64,000 nt of DNA, taken from the NCBI GenBank assembly GCA_009767595.1, contig VSDK01003953.1, positions 499,599 through 563,598 on the forward strand. The letters are read 5' to 3'. The stretch is from Symbiodinium kawagutii (Eukaryota > Sar > Dinophyceae > Suessiales > Symbiodiniaceae). The notes under the pieces are model-generated. The model was not told where the DNA came from. It saw nothing but the letters and a program-made list of their open reading frames with translations, and searched no databases. Both the position numbers and the translations under genes were made by a program. Shown in pieces: positions 55,044 through 64,000 of the stretch (the first letter of the stretch is position 1; the number at the start of each line of letters is the position of its first letter).

Positions 55044-56530
55044 CAACACCTACTGATCATTTGAGGGACCCATTCAAACACGATTCAAAGATCAGCTATG
55101 TGCCTCGTGGAAGAAAATTGCAACTCATCTAAATCCAAATAATTAAGTCCTACAGTTCATACATTAAACATGAAGGTGCCGCTCGGTTACCAACCCAACG
55201 AACGTAGGAAATGTCAGCGTAACCCTGGTTGCCTATGGGACCTAGCGACACCCTTTGGTCCTTCGGCTAAGTTTAGGAGACCGTGCATGAATACCGCACA
55301 CCAACAGAAATACAGATTGGCAACAGCAAATAACGGTGCGTGATTTCTCATGGTCAGTCATATGTGCTCGATGATGATTGACATAGTCTTGGCGATGGTT
55401 AATGGCTCCCCCTTTGCCATCTGTCAATAGTGCTCAATACTGGCAAACTACTCACGACTGATGGTTTAATCGCAACCAATGGCTGGGAAGCGCCTAATCT
55501 GAATATCAATCACCCTGTTTGGTGTCCTCCGTAGCTATATGGTTGCTGGATGCTTCGTGAGTGATCATAAGCAAGCAGGGGCTTCAAGCAAAAACCATGT
55601 CGATATGTGTGATTTAGAGTGTAAAGTGTAAAGCAGCCAACGGTCCTAGGGATAGTACCCACAACCCCAACAAGGATGGACTATGCAAAGTATATAGGCG
55701 AAGTTATTCCTCCGAAACCACCCCAACCTCTTGAATGAAGATCCTCGTCCAGCAACGCATCACTGATCTACAATTCCGACCATCTGAATCAAGAAATGCT
55801 CATTAGTACTTCCAAGATACAGGTGGCAGGGTTAAGTCACAGCATCTCCTTTTAAGTCATCGCACGGTTTCTGTTTCTGCATGGAAATGCGCTGCAAATT
55901 CTACAGCGTCATTTCAAGATCTGAAGCACAAGCATCAGAAACTACCGCTCCAACAAGCCCAGAGACAGCCAAAAAAAACTACAGGAAGCAATAAACCAGG
56001 AGTCAGAATACTCGGAAAGCGAAGCAAGGGCCAAACAACCGACCGCAGGGTCAAGTGGTGGGAAGAAGACAACACGCCATCACCTGTATGGCTGAAGATT
56101 GCGCAGATTCCAGGAATCCTGAAGATTGCAGAGCTTGAACACAAACACTGAAACAAAAACTCCGCAAGGCACGCGCTGATGCAGAACGAGAAAATAAAAC
56201 ACCAACTCAACTAATACATCCTTACACCATAGTTCGGAACATCCACTTCTGCAAGGCACGCCCTTAAACAGTGCGACTCAAAACTCGATCATACGGCTGA
56301 ACCCTGGGACCACAGCAAGGCATGATAAGGATTTGTTTCAATTTTGCATTTACAATTTACAAGAGTCAAACATTGACAATGGCTGATCAACAATCTGTTT
56401 GTTTGAGCGGTATGTTTCTTGCAGGTACCCTGACCCTGAAACCATGTGAGCATCGATCCCACGATCGAGACCCAGTGACGTCCCATGATGGGTTCAGTGT
56501 GACCATCCGCTGACATCACGGCTATCCTCA
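54790..56530. other. Stretch without a supported gene
   Basis: Contains a (CAA)n tract at 54991-55042, and A/C-rich, AGCAGAA-like text at 55900-56230 reminiscent of 27440-28400. Confidence 0.35.
54991..55042. repeat. (CAA)n microsatellite
   Basis: About 17 CAA units. Confidence 0.95.
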
Positions 56531-56534
56531 CCAG

Positions 56535-56646
56535 CTTCTGATAGGGAGCTGAAATCCTATGGCTTCACCCGGGACTTCCTAGGGCTTGCGGGTCCGCTGC
56601 CTCAAACGGACGACGAGCTCTTGGTCTTGCTGTGCTCTGCCCTGCG
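56535..56646 (+). CDS. Probable internal coding exon (plus strand)
   Basis: Plus strand after a CCTCACCAG acceptor: two bases, then SDRELKSYGFTRDFLGLAGP and LPQTDDELLVLLCSAL to a GCG|GTCAGA donor. GC3 is about 76%. The frame stays open past the donor into repeated CCCAAAGAT words. Helix-loop-helix-like composition. Family unknown. Confidence 0.55.
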
Positions 56647-57015
56647 GTCAGATGGACCACTGCCCCCACGGCAAACCCAAAGATACCCAAAGATCAAGAA
56701 CATTGCTATGAACATAGTAGCACGATGTAGAATCTCGACAAGAACATTAATGAACATTTTAGAATGTCAAGTAACCATAGGTGGTTCGTGATCACATTGT
56801 CGGAAATAGTAAGGCTAGGAGTAGCAATGTTACTCAATGGAGGGTTGAACGCGCGCTTGTGGATCCGAGAATAAACAACCATGGTCTTCCCTAACACACA
56901 GCTGAAGAGACAACCAGACTGTGAAACAGAAAAACAAGACAAGGTCATTGATGTGTTAATAGAGTGACACTGAGGATCAGGAGCAAGATGACAAGCATGG
57001 CAAGCAACGATGGAT

Positions 57016-57017
<2 letters not shown>

Positions 57018-57070
<53 letters not shown>

Positions 57071-57307
57071 CGATGATGATGATGATGAGGATGATGATGA
57101 TGATAATGATGATGAGGATGANNNNNNNNNNNNNNNNNNNNNNNNNNNNNNNNNNNNNNNNNNNNNNNNNNNNNNNNNNNNNNNNNNNNNNNNNNNNNNN
57201 NNNNNNNNNNNNNNNNNNNNNNNNNNNNNNNNNNNNNNNNNNNNNNNNNNNNNNNNNNNNNNNNNNNNNNNNNNNNNNNNNNNNNNNNNNNNNNNNNNNN
57301 NNNGATG

Positions 57308-57341
<34 letters not shown>

Positions 57342-57373
57342 GGATGATGATGATGAGGAGGAGGAGGATGATG

Positions 57374-57407
<34 letters not shown>

Positions 57408-57496
57408 GGATGATGAGGATGATGCTGATGATGGTGATAAGGATGATGAGGATGAGGATGAGGATGAGGATGAGGATGAGGATGAGGATGAGGATG

Positions 57497-57544
<48 letters not shown>

Positions 57545-57745
57545 ATGATGCTGGTGGTGGTGGTGATGGTGATGATGATGGTGGTGGTGGTGATGGTGGT
57601 GGTGGTGTTGGTGGCGGTGGTGGTGGTGGTGACGGTGACGGTGAAGGTGATCGTGATGATGGTGATGATGGTGATGATGGTGATGATGGTGACGATGGTG
57701 ATGATGGTGATGATGGTGATGATGGTGATGATGGTGATGATGATT
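57018..57745. repeat. GAT-rich satellite with assembly gap
   Basis: (GAT)n, (GATGAG)n and (GGTGAT)n blocks around a run of N at 57122-57303 (182 N). Very long Asp, Met or His frames on both strands are artefacts of composition. Confidence 0.95.
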
Positions 57746-57749
57746 GACA

Positions 57750-58420
57750 GGGGGTAATGACAATAATGGTACTGATGATCATGATAGTTCCAAGGATATT
57801 GATGATAGTGATACCAATGGTGCTCGAGACTATAGTAAATACAATGATAATGAGTGATAATGAATGATAATGAATGATAATGAATGATAACGAAGTAATT
57901 ACGATGAATGATAACGAAGTCATGGTAATGAAAGATAATGAGACTTGTTGGATGCTGCGGCTCAAAATGTTTCTTGTGACTTATGACCAATAATGATCAA
58001 CATGATCTCGATGGAAACGATGAAGTGTTTGATGATCGGAGCGCCAACGACAATGATGATGCCGATGACCGTGCCCGCGCTGATGAAAATACAGGGATGA
58101 AATGAGCAAATCAGCTTCATGTTGCTCTCAAAGCTGACATCACCATACGGTGTTACTAATGCTACTTGATGATGGGCTCAGTACCCCAACTCAATGGGCT
58201 TAGGTGGATGATGGAGTTGAAATGAATCAAATGTAGTGCGTCATACCCTCTATCACTGACATCCTGGCTGTGACTAATTTTCTGCGTGCGCAGCTTGAGA
58301 GTTCCCTTGCAAATTGAATTGGTTTGAGCATTTCTTGCAACGTAGAAACATGTAAAAACATGTGAAAACCAATAAAATCAATAACTTAGTCAACAAGTCT
58401 TTATCGAGAAAAGCTTCTGG
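57750..58420. other. Stretch without a supported gene
   Basis: (AATGATAATG) decay products at 57840-57940, then unremarkable intron-like text. Confidence 0.4.
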
Positions 58421-58603
58421 TTACTCCGCAGACTTTTCATAGCGCCTTCTTTTCATGGACTTCTCCAACTCCTTTCGGAGATGACTCTCCGACTCCACTT
58501 GGTCTTTCTTTTCCAACCTCTCCTCTTCGGTGGACCGAGAGTTGGAAATTTGGCTTAAAGCAGGTACAGTGTCCAGATTGCCATGCTTCGCCATGCTTCC
58601 ATC
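58421..58603 (-). CDS. Terminal exon with coiled-coil C-terminus
   Basis: Minus strand after a TTCAAAG acceptor: 60 codons and a TAA at 58421-58423. It reads DGSMAKHGNLDTVPALSQIS then heptad-like STEEERLEKKDQVESESHLR and KELEKSMKRRRYEKSAE, a charged coiled coil. Together with 58716-58846 it makes an in-phase two-exon gene end across a 112-bp GT-AG intron. If the upstream exon is wrong, the ATG at 58594 could start a 57-residue protein. Family unknown. Confidence 0.65.
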   Translation of the reverse strand, partial: DGSMAKHGNLDTVPALSQISNSRSTEEERLEKKDQVESESHLRKELEKSMKRRRYEKSAE

Positions 58604-58715
58604 CTTTGAAGCCAGTCAATTCTTCATCATTTTGCTCAGGAAAACTATGGGTTTTTCCTCATTGATATACCCAAGTACTCTATCTGGAGCGGCTGTCAAG
58701 GGGTGTCATCGTTAC

Positions 58716-58846
58716 CAATGGCAGTAACTCAGTTGGCGAAATTCCAACTGCTGAGACACGGTGTGTCACCCCATCGACCACCTCTTTTTCACGGAGATCT
58801 TCGGTCAGCTGGGTCCTGTCTTTGCTGCTGATCACGCTGATCTTTG
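58716..58846 (-). CDS. Internal exon joined in phase to 58421-58603
   Basis: Minus strand after a TTGACCAG acceptor: two bases plus 43 codons, KISVISSKDRTQLTEDLREK then EVVDGVTHRVSAVGISPTEL and LPL, to a TTG|GTAACG donor. It ends in phase 0, and the next exon starts in phase 0. Without splicing the frame meets a TAG at 58680. The plus strand is also open (CHPIDHLFFTEIFGQLG). Confidence 0.6.
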
Positions 58847-58849
58847 CTG

Positions 58850-59985
58850 GTCAACTGTTTAAACTGGCCCTCGCTAAAGCGGCCTGAGCCTGAGCTGGGA
58901 TGGTAGAAATGGCTAGCTCACCATGGCTGGTCATGTAACAATTGCTTGATAATATGGCTGGTTCACCTCTGACAATTGTTACTATAATACTATGGTCAAT
59001 ATCACATAATACAACCTGCCCCCCAGATTCATAAGTTGAGGATTCATGGTTCATAACGGCTTGTTTGTGGACAAACCACAGATACTGTAGCAATCGTTGG
59101 TCACAGATAATGCAGCAATCGTTGATCACTGGCTCATGGTTGGCAGTGGTTGGCAAGCCAGGGGTAGGTTTGCCTCATCTTGATATCGACCTGTTTCAAT
59201 CTTCTTGTAGCCTATAAAAAATCAACAACATGTGCGAGGATACTGAATAAGTAGTCAATTCTTGACTATGGCCGATCTCTTGATGCTTCTCGAAAGATCA
59301 GTGTAACCAAGGATTCCCCCGGGGTGAAGCTGTGAAAGATGAATACGGAGGTACTTCAAGAATTTTCAAAACATAAATGGCACCCTGATTCCCACAAGGT
59401 GTCCCTGATTCCCCCCATGGCGATGTATAGCCATCAACAGGTTGGTCAACTCCGCACTCGATACAAGCGACGTCCAGGCCAGGGTGGTCCCCGTTGCGGC
59501 AGCGGTGCTTGGGGGTATACAACCAGGACGCTGGGCATCCCCAAGCAAATGCCCCAATTTGTGTATCCCACACGGGCAAAGCGTAGTTCGGGCACCAACG
59601 GCTAACCCCTGAGCAAGGTCAAATCCCATCACACTGCTTTGCTCAGGAAATCCCGAGCCCAAAACGATCGAAATGGCGGGTAAGCATTGATTGGGATTTC
59701 CGTGGGGTTCCTATCTTTCTAGGATTGCCAAGCTAAATCATCAGCCTTTTCAGCAGGTAGATAACAAATCAATATGAGTAGTAGGATCCCTTTGAAATCT
59801 ACATTCTGACAATCCTATAACCCTAATGAAAAAACAGTGTTTCCTTCCTCATGATTTTGAGAAATCTAAATAATCATGTCATGATCATCATTGAATTATC
59901 ATTTAGATTTCTCAAAATGATCATCCTATCAAAAGGTGATTATCCTCCAATGATTCTCCTATCAAAAGCTGCTTGTGATGCCACA
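58850..59985. other. Stretch with a GC-rich, undecided island
   Basis: At 59400-59580 all three frames on one strand or the other look coding: minus TAAATGTTLAWTSLVSSAEL after CCCCAAG, minus DHPGLDVACIECGVDQPV, and plus RTRYKRRPGQGGPRCGSGA. Coding is likely, frame unknown. Confidence 0.3.
59854..59918. repeat. Perfect 18-bp inverted repeat
   Basis: ATTTTGAGAAATCTAAAT and its exact complement, 29 bp apart. The TTTTGAGAAA core resembles the ends of the main TIR family (TATTTTGAGAAACCACC), so it may be a distant, minimal relative. Confidence 0.75.
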
Positions 59986-59989
59986 TGAC

Positions 59990-60088
59990 CAAGGCTGGTC
60001 CCCACACAGAGCTTTCGCTCCTCCCAAGGCTGGGTGCCACCACCCAAGGAGGGAGGCTTGACGTTGCTGAAGATTGGCTTCTGCGGCG
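59990..60088 (-). CDS. Probable internal coding exon
   Basis: Minus strand from a CCCCAAG acceptor to a CCTTG|GTCATG donor: one base, 32 codons (AAEANLQQRQASLLGWWHPA then LGGAKALCGDQP), two bases. The frame is open upstream too (FDDFLLATIAPS). Family unknown. Confidence 0.5.
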
Positions 60089-60836
60089 CTTGGGGCGATA
60101 GTGGCCAAGAGGAAATCGTCGAAATGACATGAAATGACTAGGGCCATGATGGCCAGCAATGGCGAGGAATGGTCAATAACGGGGGGTGATGATTAATACC
60201 GAGTCATAATCAAGGGCTAAGACAGAATATATAATATAGACATGTATGTATACATAACCTTTATAACGACTGAATTGACGAAACTAACATGTCCGCAATG
60301 TGCGGCAAACACCTAAGTGATGGTCCATGGCGGCGGCCCGGGTTGCGGGGACATGTTTTGAGAAGCATCCATCGTCAACAATGGTTGTTGGTGGTTGCTG
60401 ACAGTTGATTGACCATGCCATTGACGTTTGTTGGATTAACCCTGATATTGATTGTATCTGGTGTGCATTAATTCTCACTACTTGGGTGGCTATTGGTATC
60501 ACTCATCATGATTGGCGATTCTTGGCTTTATGGTTCTTGCCATTGCATATTATTGCCATTTATACTGATTCCCACTTCGCAATACAAAGTTATCATAGGT
60601 TTATTCTTCAGGGTCAACTTGTCATGACTGCTCATTGTTCATCATAACTGGTTTTTACTGGTGGCTGATGACTCCTGGACATGAACACTGTCCAGTCTTG
60701 ACTAATTATTGCTCAATGACTATAGTGTTAATTAGAGTAACCAGTAGTTGTAACTAGTGGAGATAACCAGTGATTATTCCAGGCAACAAACACCAGTGGA
60801 CCTGACTGGTTATTGCTGGTTGCTGGTTGTTCTTAC

Positions 60837-60945
60837 TGATGGTTTCTGCCGTGCTGGTCGTTGTCTCGTTTCCTGCTTGCTCTCGCAGCGCGCCTGCGCC
60901 ATCATGGCCTCATCTTCAATGTTGTCGCGCAGCCGCAAGCCTCTC
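60837..60945 (-). CDS. Probable internal exon with consensus donor
   Basis: Minus strand from a GCCCAG acceptor to a TCA|GTAAGA donor: one base plus 36 codons, RGLRLRDNIEDEAMMAQARC then ESKQETRQRPARQKPS. Charged and helical. Plus frames are open but Ser/Ala-rich. A strong exon call. Family unknown. Confidence 0.6.
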
Positions 60946-60949
60946 CTGG

Positions 60950-61600
60950 GCTACCCTGGCAGTCCCAGGGGTTGTCAGAAGAGCGATATCAACCTTAAAC
61001 TTTTGTCAACCCTTGACCATGGTCGTTGATAACCATCATTGACCGTCATTAGCATGTCGCTGCCCAAGAATTATACAAAGCTATAGGCCAATTATGTCAT
61101 TTTCATCAGTTTTCATCAGTTTTCATCAGTTTTTTTAGTTCGGACCTCGACGAGGACTCGAGCAACCGTTTTGGTGTGCCCAGAGCCTAGCCTGAGCTGA
61201 TCAAAAGCTTCTAAAGTGACACCAAAGTAACCTCTTTAAGCAGCATCCTTAAGCTTCTTAAGCATCCCTAAGCAGCATCCTAGGCAGTTTCTTTTTTCAG
61301 CAACCTCTCTAGATCTCTCTAGGCAGCTTTGAAGCTTCTTTTGTGCTTCCTAAAGCGACACCTTACAGCACTGAAAAGTTTCGAAGCTGCGGCCACCTGG
61401 CGCCCAGGGGGGCATAGCCTTGCCGGCCAGCTGAAACCGTACCTGGAGCCTTGCAGCCCGCAGCCAACCATGGCTTCAGAACTTGTGGGTTCAGAACTCT
61501 AACAGCTTTGCTTCATATTTTAAGGGGTTCAAAACTTATGGGTTCAAGACTTCAAGACTTTAACGACCCAAGTCTTGAAGCCTTCATCATACTCCCCAAC
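60950..61600. other. Stretch with a possible plus-strand coding end
   Basis: The plus frame from 61322 to a TAA near 61501 reads FEAAATWRPGGHSLAGQLKP then YLEPCSPQPTMASEL. Its upstream part is AGCTTCTT-rich and may be intron. AGCATCCTTAAGC words repeat at 61240-61290. Confidence 0.3.
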
Positions 61601-61658
61601 CTGCTTCTCGCAGATTGTGTAACCCAGGAGCCCTGGTGCAAAAAAGAGGTCGGCGGCA
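61601..61658 (-). CDS. Probable short internal exon
   Basis: Minus strand from a GCCGTAG acceptor to a CAG|GTTGGG donor: one base plus 19 codons, AADLFFAPGLLGYTICEKQ. The frame continues open after the donor (VGEYDEGFKTW), so the exon may be longer. Plus frames are also open. Confidence 0.4.
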
Positions 61659-61659
61659 C

Positions 61660-62220
61660 TACGGCAGTAAGCGAATTCGATTGGCGGTTTTCAGTGATCA
61701 TCAACCATCCCTGCATTCTCAGCCGGAACATGGAGGTGTTGCCAACCACGGTGCGAAGGAAAAGCAAATTAGTTAAACAAATCATCCAATAATATCCAAT
61801 ACAAGTAGAATCATTGATGGTCATATGAACAGGTTTACGACCGACCATTCATCTAGATCTATCTAGATGATATGATCATCAATGTTTTTTTGTTTGTTAC
61901 AATGTTACGAGCAAGCAATCAGTTCAACAACCCCTTGTCCCACGAACATCTGATAGCCACGACTCATTCTTCCCAACACGATGGCAGATTAAGACTAAAT
62001 GGACTGCCGTTCCCACTTGGAACCTGCAAATCTACCGATGCGATATCAACTTCTGATTCGGGAAAGCTTTGGCAGCCGCCGCAACTGTGAAAAACGGTTG
62101 TCAAAACTACCAGGGCTACAACAGCTGTTTGCGCTGCTGGTTCTTGATTCCGGGATGATTTAGGACAAATATTCAATGACTAGGAGGAGCAGCAGCGCAG
62201 CAGAAGGACAATCTTGCTTA
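61660..62220. other. Stretch with a weak coding hint
   Basis: The minus strand at 61964-62150 has an open frame with a hydrophobic segment (TAVVALVVLTTVF) and polar tail, but it starts at a TTG and has no clear edges; a strong TTTTTCACAG acceptor at about 62080 points to another frame. Confidence 0.25.
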
Positions 62221-62224
62221 CGAC

Positions 62225-62259
<35 letters not shown>

Positions 62260-62828
62260 GGATGAAAATGAGGATGATGATGATGATGGTGATGGGGATG
62301 GGGATGATGATGATGATGAGGAGGGGGGGGAGGAGGAGGAGGATGAGGAGGAGGAGGATGATGATGAGGATGATGAGGATGATGGGGATGATGATGATGA
62401 TGAGGAGGGGGGGGAGGAGGAGGAGGATGAGGAGGAGGAGGATGATGATGAGGATGATGAGGATGATGGGGATGATGATGATGATGAGGAGGGGGGGGAG
62501 GAGGAGGAGGATGAGGAGGAGGAGGATGATGATGAGGATGATGAGGATGATGGGGATGATGATGATGATGAGGAGGGGGGGGAGGAGGAGGAGGATGAGG
62601 AGGAGGAGGATGATGATGAGGATGATGAGGATGATGGGGATGATGATGATGATGAGGAGGGGGGGGAGGAGGAGGAGGATGAGGAGGAGGAGGATGATGA
62701 TGAGGATGATGAGGATGATGGGGATGATGATGATGATGAGGAGGGGGGGGAGGAGGAGGAGGATGAGGAGGAGGAGGATGATGATGAGGATGATGAGGAT
62801 GATGAGGATGATGCTGATGATGGTGATG

Positions 62829-62862
<34 letters not shown>

Positions 62863-62960
62863 GGAGGAGGAGGATGAGGATGATGATGCTGATGAGGATG
62901 ATGATGAGGATGATGAGGATGATGAGGTTGATGCTGATGGTGGTGATGATGATGATGATC
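62225..62960. repeat. GAT/GAG satellite with six 84-bp units
   Basis: Flanking (GAT)n encloses six copies of an 84-bp unit. Their G8 runs begin at 62323, 62407, 62491, 62575, 62659 and 62743, with no difference seen between copies. Each unit has G8 plus several GG/GAGG runs on the plus strand. Since 84 is divisible by 3, every frame stays open on both strands; no gene is implied. Confidence 0.95.
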
Positions 62961-62961
62961 T

Positions 62962-63650
62962 GATAACATTGTGACGATGATGAGATTCCCTGATGCTTGG
63001 AAGCTTTCACATATATATCTGAACCAACCTCCGGGTCAAAGTATCCGTTTTTAATCTCCATTGAGGTCCCATCCGTTTTCAGGCTGGGATGAGCTTAAAG
63101 TTGGGCTTCAGACTAGTCGATTCATGATGGGTTCCCAAGTAGGCCATTCCACTTGTTAGTTGAGACCGATAACGCCACAATGAATTGCAAGACTTTCGGA
63201 AATAATCTCATACGTTTGTGAAAAAGCCATGCAATAAATGTCAATCCTTTCTGTTTGTCCTGGTTATCACTCGTGATCACTCATGGTGATCAATGGTGAT
63301 CACTACAGTAATTGACTCATGGTTCCTTGCCCTTGTGCAACTCATCAACTGCTGTGGGGAAATGCGCTCAGAATCTGAGCACCCAAATCTCTGGACTCAG
63401 CTTCCGGATTACAAGTGAATAGTATCGAACGTATGCAGAAAGCATAATGTCTTGAATAGAATGTAGAATTACATGATGACACAAATTCATACTACAATAG
63501 AACAATATCCCAAAAAACAAAAAGCATATAAGCAACAAATCTAGATGGTGATTATGTCTAGGGATGGTTCACCAGCAAATGCGCAATCCCAAGGAAATAT
63601 CGGCGAAGAACAATGGTCGCCACTGAACCAGATAGACCTCTGGCCCAATC
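62962..63650. other. Stretch without a supported gene
   Basis: Intron-like text, including TGATCACTC/ATGGTGATCA palindromic words near 63260-63300. Confidence 0.4.
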
Positions 63651-63654
63651 AAAC

Positions 63655-63861
63655 CGCTTGGGTTTTTGAATCCAACCGCGTCCTCAAGGAGTACTTGATC
63701 ACTTGCGTGCAATACTTCATGTAGTGCCACTTTGCGAAGTAGACCTGGCACCACAGTGGTGCATATTCAAACAGCGGGGTTGGAGAGATTGGGCAAGGAG
63801 TTGGTGCGCCCTCGTTGCGCAGTAATTGGATCACCTCGTTGCGCAGTAATTGGATGAACCA
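63655..63861 (-). CDS. Probable 207-bp internal exon with internal duplication
   Basis: Minus strand, exactly 69 codons in phase from a pyrimidine-rich TTCTCGCTCCAG acceptor to a GCG|GTTTGA donor. It begins WFIQLLRNEVIQLLRNEGAP, where an 8-residue unit is tandemly repeated through a 24-bp DNA duplication (20-bp cores at 63811-63830 and 63835-63854). It continues with FEYAPLWCQVYFAKWHYMKY then CTQVIKYSLRTRLDSKTQA, with high GC3 in the last part. A competing frame (LLRKVALHEVLHAS) has low GC3. The longest exon candidate after the duplicated pair. Family unknown. Confidence 0.6.
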
Positions 63862-64000
63862 CTGGAGCGAGAAAGCAGAATAGTGTTCCAGGCTCTATCA
63901 ATTCTCGGTTTTCAGCAATCAAGGAAATGTAACTAAAACAAACATATGATATATAATATACATATATATATACATATATATGTATACATATATATGTCTG
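63862..64000. other. AT-rich right edge
   Basis: Upstream intron of the last exon, ending in a (TA)n/TATATGTATACATATA palindromic microsatellite. Confidence 0.6.

Noticed and set aside
56945..57763. Very long His-, Asp- or Met-rich open frames
   Set aside because: They are products of the GAT/ATC trinucleotide array, open in several frames and both strands, and one spans an assembly gap.
59400..59500. Zinc-finger-like CIECG motif on the minus strand
   Set aside because: It occurs in one of three competing open frames of the same island and lacks a complete metal-binding pattern.
62160..63061. His/Pro-rich 269-codon and Ile/Leu-rich 293-codon open frames
   Set aside because: Both are translations of the 84-bp GAT/GAG satellite; the period divisible by three keeps all frames open.
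1..64000. tRNA, rRNA, CRISPR arrays, bacterial promoters or operons
   Set aside because: I saw no cloverleaf, rRNA core sequence, spacer-repeat array or ribosome-binding-site-led gene cluster on either strand; the window looks eukaryotic.

Overview
The window looks like nuclear DNA of a dinoflagellate, probably a Suessiales-type genome. This is inference. It rests on short GC-rich, high-GC3 exon-like islands scattered through AT-rich introns, very abundant simple repeats, degenerate TTTAGGG telomere-type repeats, a retroelement protein with a lysine/glycine-rich (KGKG) tail, and short terminal-inverted-repeat elements beside exons that resemble introners. There are no prokaryotic operons, ribosome binding sites or CRISPR arrays. 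Two assembly gaps are present (46350-46523 and 57122-57303).

The clearest functional object is a retroelement at 7174-10862, on the minus strand. It has an ORF1 (coiled coil plus a KG-rich tail) and an ORF2 whose reverse transcriptase has the hallmarks of Penelope-like elements but no GIY-YIG endonuclease. Identical 172-bp direct repeats (7181-7352 and 10662-10833) bound it. Outside these lie 1.13-kb direct repeats (6042-7173 and 10863-11990) that differ by two substitutions and two CA units. The outer repeats carry two candidate host exons, so those exons are now present twice.

The rest is mostly intron or intergenic sequence. About 40 short islands read as probable coding exons, often with AG acceptor and GT donor edges; most favour the minus strand. 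Some can be joined in phase: 24832-24756, 24048-23984 and 23849-23742; and 58846-58716 with 58603-58421, which ends at a stop. No host protein family could be recognised from such short pieces, and strand is uncertain for several. A family of about 110-bp terminal-inverted-repeat elements (eight copies found) lies within about 100 bp of a predicted exon edge in seven cases.

Simple and satellite DNA takes up much of the remainder: a 341-bp near-palindrome (13588-13928), a 1-kb ATGAT/GTGAT satellite with a roughly 530-bp higher-order repeat (52040-53010), GAT-rich blocks (57018-57745, 62225-62960) including six copies of an 84-bp unit with G8 runs, GATA, ATGGT, CTGT, TTCC and CAAA microsatellites, and several degenerate minisatellites.
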